DNA of 64,000 nt from Diplodia intermedia. Taxonomy: Eukaryota > Ascomycota > Dothideomycetes > Botryosphaeriales > Botryosphaeriaceae. A program made the position numbers and the translations under genes. Positions 32,767 to 43,242 of this stretch are shown piece after piece. Each line of letters opens with the position of its first letter. Positions within the stretch are counted from its first letter, which is position 1. The DNA lies in assembly GCA_021495925.1 (NCBI GenBank), contig JAKEKT010000124.1:26366-90365 (forward strand). The letters are read 5' to 3'. The notes under the pieces were generated by a model, which saw only the letters and a program-made list of their open reading frames with translations, searched no databases and was not told the DNA's origin.

Positions 32767-34568
32767 GGTTGGATTGGTGGTTTGTTTTGTTTTTCCCCTT
32801 TACCGGTGGAGCAAGGCCGTTGATGTTCGTTGGTCGTGTTGCGCGTCGAGTCGTGGGTCGTCGGTCGTGTGTCGTGCGGCTGACTGGCTGGCCGCAGGCT
32901 TGTTGTTGGTGGGAAGATCAAAGTGACGGGCGACGAGTGACGGGCGAGGGAGGCAAGTGCGGAAGAATGGCGTTACCTCCCACTTGCGGCCGTTGGAAAA
33001 AGCTGGCGCAATACGCAAGGGCTAGTCGAGTCAGGGCGACAACGAGCCGAGGGCAGAGTGAGATGGAGAGAGAACGCAGGGTCAATGCGGGAATGACGAG
33101 TCGCAGGGATGGTGGAGCTCAGGAGGAGAGGGAGAGTGGCCGGCCACACACACAATGCGAGTCCCAAAATGGACTGCTAGCTGGCTGAGCTGGAGTGGAC
33201 GTCGACGACAGCCACGCAGATCCCGGCGTGTCGTTATATGTTTCCTGTCTGCATATGTCGTCGTTGCATGAGGCTAGCATGCATCATCTCTCAGCCTTTG
33301 GTGGCGGCGCAACGTCCGGCTGGCTACGTCGCATCCTTCCGCCGCTGGTTCCTCACTTGGGTCTTTTCCCGTTCCCCGCAGGCCGGGGGTACGATTAAGC
33401 GAGCAGAGGCCCTGGGTCCCGAGTCAGGCACCTCACCGCACCAGTCATTCGTCGTATGATTGATGCTGGAAGATTGGTTGGAGGTAGGCGGGACGGCGCC
33501 CAGCAGGCATCCGTGGTTGCAGTGGCGACCGCGGACCTCTGGGTCCCCGTCCGCCAGGTGGACGACTGCTCGTGGGCCGCGTGGGCTGCGTCTCTCAATT
33601 TCCTGTGGTTTCAGCGGAGGTTGGACCGCCGCGTATCGGATCTCGGATCCTTCGACAAAGCACGACCCGAGGCGCGGTACCTTACCGCGGCGGCCGGCGC
33701 GGCTGACGATGGGACGACGCTCGGGACAGTGCTCCACCGCGCGTGTGCCTGCAGCTGCACCTGCGAAGAAAATCATCAGCACTCGAAGATCAGCGGTGAT
33801 CTGGACATGGCCAGGCCGGGGATCGGGATGGGGAGCTCGGGCCGCGCAGATAAATAGATTAGCGCGTCGCATGCGCCCCCCCAGCCCGGCCTACACAGAG
33901 CTATACAGACGCCTATCAGCGTGGTGACGTCCCGGCCCTAGCGCAGGCAGAGGCCGATTTAGAGTTGCTGTGGCAGTCCGCTAGCAGCTGTGCCATCAGT
34001 CGGAGTACGGAACCGCGCTCCCGCGACGCCAGCCCCTTGCAGCTCCTTCGAACGGCCGGACGCGCAGCCACCTGGCTCGTAAAGACGCAAAAGCAAACAT
34101 GCCCTACTGTGGAGACGTGGGCGATTAGCGACGGCGACTACCGGCCCAGCGTGCCCCTTTCCGGAGCCACCACCGCATCACGGGTCCGCCCCAGCGCGCT
34201 TGCTGCGGAAAACTGGCACGCGGAACCAAGAATCTCGACAAACCGGAGTCGAAGAGCCTCGGCGAGGCGGGGCGGTCGGTCGGGCACCAAAGTTAATCAT
34301 CCACATTCTGCGTGGACGCCGTGCATCCGATTCGCTGCTGCGCGGTTTGGGCCTGACGAAAGCTACTTACGTGCTTTTGCAGGAAGCACCTACATTAACC
34401 CATCCGCCGCACCGCCTCGTGCATATTGCTTCTTCTCCGGCTGACCCTTTTTGCCGCCCGTCCTCTCCGGCTTCCTACTCCTCGGGCCGCTGCGCATAAA
34501 CGACATGACTGCAGGATCACCGGTTAGCAAAAGCGGGTCTGGAACCAAGGGCGGGCGCTAGTCACGCA
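32767..34568. other. Intergenic, 1.8 kb, no supported gene
   Basis: Upstream of the DUF7703 gene and downstream of the LaeA-like gene. GC-rich frames up to 180 codons occur on both strands (33324-33872 minus, 33456-33927 plus) but overlap one another, lack domains and look like composition artefacts. Confidence 0.5.
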
Positions 34569-35991
34569 CTAGTTGTAGTAGGCGTGGATGTTCTTGTTCT
34601 TCAGGTCGTTCCGCACCTTGGCGAGGAAGACGTTCACCTCGTCGACCTCCCACCTCAGCATGTCGGTGAAGATGCGGTACGAAAACGCCTCGAGCCCCTC
34701 CAGCGACTGGATCAAGTTCATCAGGCCGCACTGCTTCTTCAACCACCCGCCCGTGTCAGCACCGGCCGCATCCGCGTCGTCGACGTCACACCTACCAGGC
34801 TTTTGTCCTTCGGCCATCCCCCCACCGGCACCTTGAACACCTCGTGATGCACATTCACAAACCCGGCTTCCTTCACGTAGCCCTCCAGCCGCGGGCCCGG
34901 GTCGCACGCCCTCTTCGCGTCTAGACACGCCTGCCGCAGCGTGTCCAGCCACTTCTTCATGTCGTGCTCCGGCGTCAGCGTGCCGTCGTCGGAATAGTAG
35001 ACCGAGTCGTAGTCCTGGAACTCGGCCCACCCGCCGGGCTTGAGGTTGGCGTAGGCGCTGCGCACGAGCCGCGGCCAGTCGCCGACGGCGCCCGCCAGGT
35101 AGCGCGAGAAGATGTAGTCGAAGGGCTGGCTGTGCGACCATTCGTTCTCGACGTCGTCGATTTCGAACTTGACGTTGGGCGGGACCTGCGGGGAATGGTG
35201 GTGAGCATTGGGTCTTTTTTCTTCTTGTTTTCCCGTGCGGTTCAATTGGTCTGATGGCGTTGACGAGGGTGAGGCGGGCGATACGAGCAGCTCCACGCGT
35301 CCGGTCGGAAAAGCGAGTCGCAATCGCAAGGCAGGCTACACGGCGATGCGATGCGACGCCACGCGACGCCACGGCGGGCAGCCGCTCGTCATGCGCTGCG
35401 CTGGATGCCGCTCTGCCGTCCCCCAACCGCTGACCCTTCAACAAGCAGAAAGAGAGCGCGCACATACCCACGACGGCTGCACCGGACTCAAATCATTCCC
35501 CAAGATCTGCGCGTCAGGATACTGATCGCCCATGCAAATGCTCCAAATGCCCGTACCACACCCCAGATCCAGCACGCGTCCGTTGAAGTCCTCGGGAAGC
35601 GGCGTCAGGTGCAGGCGGTCGCCCGTCAGCTTGGTCGTCATGGCATGGGCGAGGTCGAGGCGGTCCTGCTCGGGCTCGTCGTTAGGCAGGATGTACGAGC
35701 CATCCTTGTAGGCGTGGTACCGGCGGCCGTTCTGCACCGGGTAGGCGACGACGGACGACGTGAGCGAGGCCGAGAAGGTGGAGAGCTGGTCGTCGACGGA
35801 GCCGGCCGAGTCGAAGGCCGAGTCGGCGTCGTCGTACTAGGTGTCGCGCACCGAGTATAAGTCTGTCTTCTTTGCGTCGCACCGGGGCGGTGAGGGGAGG
35901 AGCAGACACACACCTCGGGGTCAACTTCTGGGCCGGTCGCGGGCTGGGGCTGGGCTGCGGCGGCGGATTCTGATTGTGATTCTGCGCACAT
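34569..35991 (-). CDS. LaeA-like SAM-dependent methyltransferase
   Basis: Four exons on the minus strand, 35991-35914, 35836-35468, 35185-34796 and 34736-34569, all phase 0, give 334 residues. Exon 1 is a short Ala/Gln/Pro-rich start ending EVDPE; exon 2 begins YDDADSAFDSAG, which together give the acidic, Ser-rich N-terminus usual in this group. Then come 'NGRRYHAYKDGSYILPNDE', SAM motif I VLDLGCGTG (114-122), 'FDYIFSRYLAGAVGDW', 'NLKPGGWAEFQDYD' and the C-terminal 'LMNLIQSLEGLEAFSYR'. The intron between exons 2 and 3 is long for this window (282 bases) and could hide another exon. LaeA relatives are nuclear or cytosolic methyltransferases, some tied to secondary metabolism, but this is one of many paralogues, so no regulator role is claimed. 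Confidence 0.85.
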
Positions 35992-36492
35992 GTTGGCGGA
36001 GGAGTCGGGAGCGGCGGCGGGGTGCAGTCGGGACGCGCAGGCGCTTGAATCAGTCGGGAGGTTTATCAGGGATGCGCTTCCATTCGGAGCCCACATTATT
36101 TACTCTGCCAGCTGTGCCGCAGCGACGGTTGTGGGGCACAAACAAGGGTGTGGGGAGGAGGTCGTTGCCGATGCCGATGCGCACGCGAGTTGGGCCCGGG
36201 GGGTCTTATTGCACACTGCAGCTGACACGAGCAACGGCCCTGTCGCACCAGCCTCTGCTGACTGCCGCGCCTCTGCTGCACGCACCTTCCCTTTTGTGCG
36301 GCCACCCCACGATAACACCCCGGTTTCGCAGCGGCTTGAAACACGGCAGCTGCAGCACGCACCTGCTCATCCACCACCCGGGTTTAACCTGCATCTTATC
36401 TCCAGTGACGCGGGTGATCGCCTTAGTCTTACTCTTTTCTATTCTTCTCACTCTCACCTCTCAATACCTCACGTGAAACGTCACTGCCACCC
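35992..36492. other. Intergenic, upstream of LaeA-like gene
   Basis: About 0.5 kb between the start of the LaeA-like gene and the stop of the MFS sugar porter, both on the minus strand. A CT-rich stretch at 36428-36465 lies near the transporter 3' end. No gene supported. Confidence 0.55.
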
Positions 36493-38392
36493 TCACAACG
36501 CCGCAATGTTTGCAACATGCGCCCTCGTCGCAACGCCCGCCTCGGCATCCTTCGCCTCCAGCGCCTTCTCCTCCTCCCTCTCCGCGCCCTCCGCCATCTG
36601 CATCTTCAACTCCTTGAACCTCTTCTCGGCATCCCACACCCACGGCGTCTCTGCCGTAAACAGCAGATCCATCTCCTCCAGCGTGCGCTGATTGCTCTCC
36701 GGATACAGCGCCCAGACCATCGGGATGGCCAGGAAGTTGCACGCGCCGAAGATATACAGCGTCTTCTCGCCAATGGCGTCGAACATTACCGGACACAGCA
36801 GCGTGAGCCAGCCGTTGCCGATGCTCCACCCCACCACGCCCCACGCGTTGCCCTTGGCGCGGACTTCGAGCGGGAAGATCTCAGCGGGGAAAAGCCCGTG
36901 GGGATGTCAGTAAAAAAAACGATCGACCAGTTGATGTGACTCAAGAAGGGAGGAGACAACTCACCACGGCACCGTCAACCACGTCGCGCCAAACACGGAC
37001 GTGAAGATGAACACAAAGGACGCGGCCGCCGCGCCATAGCTCTGCGCGGCGCCCGCGTCGCCGGCCGCGCGCGCGTCCAGCCCCAGCCGGGCCATGCCGC
37101 CGGCCAGGAACATGGCGACGCCCTGGCCGACGGCGCCCCAGTACAGGGTCCAGCGGCGGCCGATGCGGTCGAGGGTGAAGACGCAGACGAGGGTGGCGAA
37201 CATGTAGAAGACGTTGTTGAGCCCGCTGATCCACTGGCTCTTTGCGCCGTCGAAGCCGGCGATGCGGAAGATGGTCGGCGCGTAGACGGTCACGCCCGCG
37301 ATGCCGACCCACTCCTGCATGATCTGCAGCCAGATGACGAGCTGCACGCGCCGCCCCGTGTGCAGCTTGCCCGAGCCGATGCCGAAGAGCATGTGGATGT
37401 ACGAGTGCTGCTTGGACGTCTGCTTCTCCAGCTCCGCGATCGCCTTGATGTCTTCGAACTCGAGCGTCGCTTTGGCGATGTCGGCGGCCGCGCTGTCGCC
37501 GCGCAGCCGCCCGAGGATGTATCGCGCTTCCGACTCGCGCCCGACGCGGACGAGCCAGCGGGGGGATTCCGGGAAGAACCACACGATGCTGAGGAGGAGC
37601 AGGAGCGGGATGATCTGGAAGGCGATGGGGAAGCGCCAGCGGAAGGCCGAGGCGCCGCCGTCGATGTAGGAGAGGCCGCTGGACGGACGTTGGGCGTCAG
37701 TATCGGGACATGGACGCTGGGTAAGTATGGAGCCCGAAACTCACAATTCCAGCCAATACGCGACCACGACGCCGAAGATGTTGAGGGTGAACTCGATGGC
37801 GATGAACTGCCCGCGCGACGTGTGCTCGGCCGTCTCCGTCGCCCACACGGGCACGATGGCGTTCAGGATGCCGGTGCCGATGCCATTGACGGCGCGCGCT
37901 GTAGACATGTTCCCACGTAAGTCACTCGCGCTCCCAGAAAAACCATCATCCCCTCTCTCCGCGGAACGATTCGCACGTACCGCAAATCATCCAATCCGCA
38001 TCCATGGCCGAGCACTGCAGCGCGGCGCCCACGATGGCCCAGCCCGCGCCCAGCGCAATCGTCCGGATGCGGCCGACGCGGTCGCCGACCCAGCCGCCCA
38101 GCAGCGCGCCGAACAGGGTGCCGAGGTAGTAGACGGCCACGATGCCGCCCTGCAGCAGGCTGTCCGTCACCACGGGGTCGCCCGTCGCGTCGTCGACGTG
38201 GCCGAAGCCCATCAGGTCGATGTAGTGCTTGGCGTTGTTGACGCCGCCCATCATGCCCTGGTCGTAGCCGAAGAAGAAGATGGACAGCGCGGCGACGCAG
38301 TTGATGGCGGCGAGGAGCGACGACTTGCTGAGGTGCGATGCCACCTGCCAACGCCCGCTGCCGGGCTGGAGGGGGGCGCTGGCTGCTGCCAT
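36493..38392 (-). CDS. MFS sugar porter (lactose permease/hexose transporter-like), splice acceptor anomaly
   Basis: Minus-strand exons 38392-37981, 37898-37745, 37678-36965 and 36895-36493 give 560 residues with consistent phases. Sugar-porter signatures are clear: 'FFFGYDQGMMGGV', 'GGWVGDRVGRIRTIALG', 'RAVNGIGTGILNAIVPVWATE', 'FPESPRWLVRVGRESEARYIL', 'GLNNVFYMFATLVCVFTLDRIGRR' and 'PAEIFPLEVRAKGNAWG', the last ending the PETPG-like half. It should be a plasma-membrane proton:sugar symporter. The last intron (36896-36964) has a good donor (TG|gtgagt) and branch site (actgac), but where the frame demands an acceptor the transcript reads 'ccacgg|G' rather than 'ccacag|G'. Either one base has changed and the allele is impaired, or a non-canonical site is used. 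An ATG 48 bases upstream would add a run of ten threonines. Confidence 0.8.
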
Positions 38393-38422
38393 GGTGGTGG
38401 TGGTGGTGGTGGTGGTGGTGGT
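38392..38422. repeat. (TGG)n microsatellite at the sugar-porter start codon
   Basis: About ten TGG/GGT units directly abut the chosen ATG of the minus-strand transporter. Read in frame from the upstream ATG at 38440 they code for ten threonines. Length changes here would alter the leader or an optional N-terminus. Confidence 0.75.
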
Positions 38423-40429
38423 TCTCGCTTGACCCTTCACTTTTTTTTTTTAGTTTTTCCACCCTGGGCGGTGGTTAGTGTTGGCGATTAATTGATTCCC
38501 AGGGAATTGATTGATTGTTATTTGCGCGGCGCGCGCAAGAGAGAGAGAGGAAGGGAGGAAGGGGATCCACGTCAGCGTAGCGTACCATGTAGGCGGGGAA
38601 GAAGCTCCCTCAGTCAGTATGTATATATATGCATCGGTATATGAAAGTCGGCCAGTAAACCGGGCAAGCTCGCTCGCTCGCTTGCTCACCGGCCGACGGA
38701 GATCTCACCACCTTACATGACGCCGGGCACGCATCACCAATATCCGTCCCGGCGCTGTGGATTACCCGATTGTAGTCGAAGCGGGGGGTCGCAAGCGCCG
38801 CGGATTTCCCCATCCGGCATCCCGGTGGGCGGCAACGGGTGACGGCAAAACCACGCGAGCGCAGAATCAAGTTCGAGCATGGCCGAGCGGTGATCGTGAC
38901 TTTTTTTTTTTCCGGGTCCCGGCGGAGGGGGGTGCTTTTAGGCCGGCGGAGGGCCGACTTGTGTGTGTGGGGGCCGCCCGTGGGGCAAGTAAGGGCCGAA
39001 AAGCAAGGCCGCGGGGGTGGGGTGCGTTGGGCGATCGGCAGTGGAGGGAGGGGAGAGAGGAGGCGTGCGTGCCTTGCTTCTTCGTGATGGCCGGTGATTT
39101 TTCGGGCCGGTTTCCTGGTCGCTAGTGCTGCGGTTTCGGCTGTTGATGCCGGTGAGAGCAGGGTAGCTATGCGTTCGTTTCGTTTGACGAGTATGTACCT
39201 GGACAATGGCAGGCTTGTGCATCGGGTGGTTGTCCACATACACGGTAGTACCGGTAGTATGATGCCGGTGGCGCGTGCCGTTGCCGGGAATGGATCGATT
39301 GAGCCGCGCACAAGCTATTTAAGCTCCGGCCAAGACGAATGCATCGCTATAGCTGCAAAGTTTAGCTATATACCTTGGATGTTTAACCTTAAATGGAGAG
39401 CAACCTTTGAATACGAGGAACGCCGCGCGCTTGCCATCTCCGGGGCAAGGGATTCTGGAACAATGTTGCCTTACGGCCGTTGATATACGTGTAAATATCG
39501 TTTCGCCGAACTCTACTGCGTTTAGTCCCTTGAGCATGTAGAGTGAGCCTCGTCAACAATGCGGCAGAATGAGCGCCCGCCTCGCCTGCCCCATCTACTT
39601 TTCCCTCTACAGACTTGCTCCTGCCGTGCCTTCCTGCACATCCGAGGCCTTGAGCTTTCTTGGACATACTCGTCATCCTGAATATGGAGCGTAAACTTTC
39701 CCTTGACTCCGAGCGTCTCTCTGGGGACCGACGCATGCGTCCGAACCCGCGCCTCGCTCTATCCCGGTCTCGCCAGTCCAGCAGCCACGGCATCAGACGG
39801 CCAGGCGAACATGATACGTCACAGAACAGCCGCGCATCTGCACGCCGTAGTTAAATGGATATCCTCAATGGTACAAGCGGCATGACGAAGCATTTGCCCA
39901 GAGTATGACTGATGAATACAGGCACGACGATAATGGAAACCTTGGGCCAGCCAATCTTGGTCCAAGGCCTCTTCCACCCGAGTACAAACTCGAAAGAGAC
40001 GCTCAAAGATCCCAACATAAACGTTGACAGTTCAATCTCACGATTTTTTTTTTTTGGCAGAATCCCTGTAGATATCTAGAATCCTGTCCGCCGATTGCAG
40101 GTACAACAGGGTGGAAAGTGCTGAGTCTGTTTGCCATGACCTACTGAATGAAACAACATAGTATCGTAATTGCACAGCGTGATAGGCAAGAAGGGGCACC
40201 ACCAAATAGTAAGGCCATGACCAGCATATACTGAAGATGATAAGTGGGTTGCGGAAAGGTTCCAATATAGTAGCATCGCCAGGCTGTTTCTTTTGATTCA
40301 CAACCTTGAAAGAGGCATAGCGAGCTTGTATATCAATTATTCGCGTGCTGCGTGATAAAGCACAATTGAGCGCATTTTCAAGCTTGTGTCCCAAGGATAA
40401 CGCAGCACTAATCAGCCCTAATCCCCAGA
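38393..40429. other. Intergenic with possible gene debris
   Basis: About 2 kb upstream of the sugar porter. No complete gene. A minus-strand frame at 40038-40472 (144 codons) has hydrophobic stretches such as 'LIIFSICWSWPYYLVVPLLAY' and is in frame with the C-terminal AAA relic to its right, so it may be read-through into former 3' sequence or part of the same relic. Confidence 0.45.
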
Positions 40430-40755
40430 TTCTTAGCCCAATCACTTCTTTGTGGCCATGAGGTTTCTCCAAGTACTTTTCAAACTCATTGAAGATATCT
40501 ATTACAGCTTAAAAAATGCTCATAGCTCAGCCTTTCGCGCTCGAAGTACGGTAGTTGCCTCGCACTTTTGACCATGTTGCGAATCTGCCTTCCATTCAGA
40601 TCATTCTGGGCCAGCCGGGGATTGTTCACGCGCAGGTTATCGGTCTCAGTGGCTTGTTTGTCAAGGTCACCGATGAAGCCATACAAAATTGTGGTCCTCT
40701 CCTGGTGTTCCATATGTTGGTAAGGGACTGCGAGTTGAATCCGTGACAAGTCGCC
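40430..40755 (-). pseudogene. Relic of an AAA ATPase C-terminal region
   Basis: The minus strand reads 'LSRIQLAVPYQHM', 'ILYGFIGDLDKQ', then 'LAQNDLNGRQIRNMVKSARQ' and 'LSYEHF', which match the lid region of the large fungal AAA ATPase family (sensor-2 area pattern LNGRQIRNxVxxA). Continuing sense sequence 'IDIFNEFEKYLEKPHGHKEV' is in another frame, separated by a shift in a T-rich spot near 40508-40516. The Walker A and B region should lie upstream (to the right) but is not found in the next 500 bases. So this is a truncated, frameshifted fragment. A family call on short motifs carries some risk. Confidence 0.5.
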
Positions 40756-41498
40756 CTTGCGCTACCACGGCTGTACTAAGTAGCTTGAGGAAATGGGGTG
40801 CTTACCCCACCTCTTCCCTCTTCATCCTCCATCCCGGACCAGGTGCCGAGTCAACGGCAAAAGAGGTCTCCGTCAGCATCATTAACCACATCAAATCAGC
40901 CAACCAGAACGTCATTTGAAACCTTTCCCCATTGGGATCTGACGGATCAGTGCCCTCCATTACAAGTCTCTTGAGATCAATCATCTTTCAGGTCATCACT
41001 GCCAAACCGGACGTTTTGCTTTGAGTGTCTCATAGCCTCAACGTTTCGAAGTTCAGCTCATCCCACTATGTTGGGATCTATTGAGCCTGGTCATCTCGCG
41101 TGTTGGGGGATGTTTTCTTATTGTGCAATGCGAGAGTCTGTACCGCATGAGCCCCAAAAGCTCTGGCTGGGCTGATAATTTTCTTAAGCTTTTCCATCAG
41201 CTTGCAGACAAAGTCCAGGCTTCGGGATCACAGGTGAAGATACTGGTGGGGATTACGATATGACTGCCTCAAGGCTTGAAGGGCAGACCGGACACAGTCT
41301 AGAGATCGTGGTTGGACTCAGGCGGTCACCGATTATACCACCTCGGCTGAAGCGGAAGCCGTTCTATAAATTTTCTCGTTATTGAAAGTAAGTTTGACTT
41401 TTCTAGATGATACTCAATGGGGAAGTTGATTATCTCGTGTATTGAACAGTAGAGTGTGTAGTATAAAGCCAGGTGGCAGTCAACTACGATTGGCCAAT
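40756..41498. other. Intergenic with short gene-like fragments
   Basis: A plus-strand frame at 41081-41263 reads protein-like ('LFHQLADKVQASGSQVKILV') but has no partner exons that I can join, and a minus-strand frame at 40802-40984 is also isolated. Both may be debris. Nothing else is supported. Confidence 0.4.
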
Positions 41499-42398
41499 CT
41501 AAAAATTCTCGCGTCCACAACGATCCAACCAATCCAACCCCTCAATAAACCGCACAATCTCCTCCCCCAGCACCTCCGGCTTCTCCAACGGAACCAAATG
41601 CCCACACCCCTCAACCACCCTATTCACCCACCCCCTCTCCACCCCCAACTCCCCCACCAAATCCCTCTCGAAATCCGCATCCCCCCTCACCACCACCACC
41701 GGCACCCCAATCGCCCCCACCAACCCCCCAAAATCCTCCTCCGCCGCATACCCCGGCCACGCCTCCCTCGCCCACCCACTCCCCCTCAACGAATCCCTCA
41801 CACACCCCTCCCTGACCCCCTCCTCCAACGTCCCCGGCCCCCTCGTCAACACCTCCTCCAGCACCCCCCTCGCGCCCTCCGCACTCTCATACGCCCTCCT
41901 CTGCCTCTCCTTCACCTCCCGCGGCAACCGCAGTCCCCCCAGCGGCGCCGGCGCCACCAGCACCAGCCCCCGCAGCAATCCCGCACCGCACGCACCCGCC
42001 GTCGCGGCGTAGTGCTGCGCGACCTTGGCCCCCATCGAGTGCCCGACGACGACGAAGCCGGCGGGCGCGCGGCGAGCGTCGTCGAGCGCGGCCGCGCGCA
42101 CGACGGCGGCGAGGTCGCGCGACATGGCGGCGGTGCCGTAGGCGCGGGGGTTGTCGTCGGAGGGGATGGGCCCGGTGCTGGGCGCCCAGCCGCGCGCGTG
42201 GTAGGTGATGGCGTGCGCGGCGCGCAGGGCGGGGTGCGCGGCGAGGAGGGGCGTCCAGGTGGTGGGGGAGCCGCCCCAGTAGTGGAGGAGGATGAGGGAG
42301 GGGCGGGTCGGGGAGGGGGCGTTGTGGGTGTAGAGGTGGAGGGTTGTGTTGTCGGTTGTTGTTGTGGTGGTGTGGACGGGGGTGGGGGGATGAGGCAT
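41499..42398 (-). CDS. Alpha/beta hydrolase-fold enzyme
   Basis: A single exon of 299 residues. The fold is plain: oxyanion-side strand 'SLILLHYWGGSPTTW', then 'HAITYHARGWAPST', nucleophile elbow G-H-S-M-G in 'FVVVGHSMGAKVAQHYA', 'LRGLVLVAPAPLGGL', acid strand 'VPVVVVRGDADF' and catalytic His in 'VVEGCGHLVPLEKPEVL', completing the Ser-Asp-His triad. The protein starts MPHPPTPVHTTTTTTDN, where the Thr run is a simple repeat, and has no signal peptide, so it is likely cytosolic. Helical cap region about residues 150-210 is charged and variable. Members include esterases, C-C hydrolases and epoxide hydrolase relatives; the substrate is open. It is divergent from the proline racemase-family gene, with 844 bases between start codons. 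Confidence 0.85.
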   Translation of the reverse strand: MPHPPTPVHTTTTTTDNTTLHLYTHNAPSPTRPSLILLHYWGGSPTTWTPLLAAHPALRAAHAITYHARGWAPSTGPIPSDDNPRAYGTAAMSRDLAAVVRAAALDDARRAPAGFVVVGHSMGAKVAQHYAATAGACGAGLLRGLVLVAPAPLGGLRLPREVKERQRRAYESAEGARGVLEEVLTRGPGTLEEGVREGCVRDSLRGSGWAREAWPGYAAEEDFGGLVGAIGVPVVVVRGDADFERDLVGELGVERGWVNRVVEGCGHLVPLEKPEVLGEEIVRFIEGLDWLDRCGRENF

Positions 42399-43242
42399 TG
42401 TGGTGCGGTGGGCTGGATGCTTGGTGTTGGATATGGTGGTTGTGGGGTTGTTTGGGGTGGTTGGTGTCGAGGGTGGTGTTGTTTTGGGGCTGTCGTTGTA
42501 GCTCTTGGACTCTCTTCAAATACCTTTCTCGACGGCTTCTACAGATCATTAAATTCCGCGATTCATAAGCGTGAGGGCATCCATAGACTATTTGAGTTGT
42601 GGATGAAGTTATTTGAGTTGGAATGTGGCGCTAAACATCTTTGGGCAAGCGCTTACTCACGTTGCTCTCTCTCTTGCAAAACGACACCTTGCATTAACAG
42701 TCTCTCGCGGTTCAACAATGCAATAGTGGATTTTCACAGCAACGTTTGGCGGTTGGCGTTCGGTAAACGAGCAGAAAGCGCCGTTCATGATCGACAGTGA
42801 CGTATTGGCGTACTGCCGCGGCCTGAATTTAGACATATTGACCCAGAGATGACTTTGAGAGGCTACCGCAAGAGCGCCACTGCTGTAAGTGACTAAGATA
42901 TCTCGATACTTCACACGTACATCTGAGATTTAAACACGTCTCACCCGCCAAAGTCTGCCGCTATTCCCAATCGGACTCTATGGAAGTCTTCCCCGCATAA
43001 TGCATCATCGGTCCGTGCGTAACACTGCTTATCTACCCGGGGCTGCTTGACCCTTGTCGATTGCAACGGCGAAACAGGTAGTCATCTCCGTAGGATTGCT
43101 GTGTATCTACACCACTCTATAAATCGAAGCAAACCCGGCCAAGCAGTACTTTTCCGCATCCCCAAGAAATCGGACTTCCACCCCGCATTCCTTCCACCAC
43201 ACATCCGCCGCCCACCCCCCCCCACCCCCACCTCGCCCAACC
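42399..43242. promoter_or_regulatory. Divergent promoter region, hydrolase and proline racemase-family genes
   Basis: About 0.84 kb between two start codons. The left 150 bases are GT-rich simple sequence. A TATA element for the right gene is listed separately. No gene supported. Confidence 0.5.
43118..43124 (+). promoter_or_regulatory. TATA box of the proline racemase-family gene
   Basis: TATAAAT, 119 bases upstream of the ATG at 43243, followed by a C-rich leader. The element is visible; use is inferred. Confidence 0.5.
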
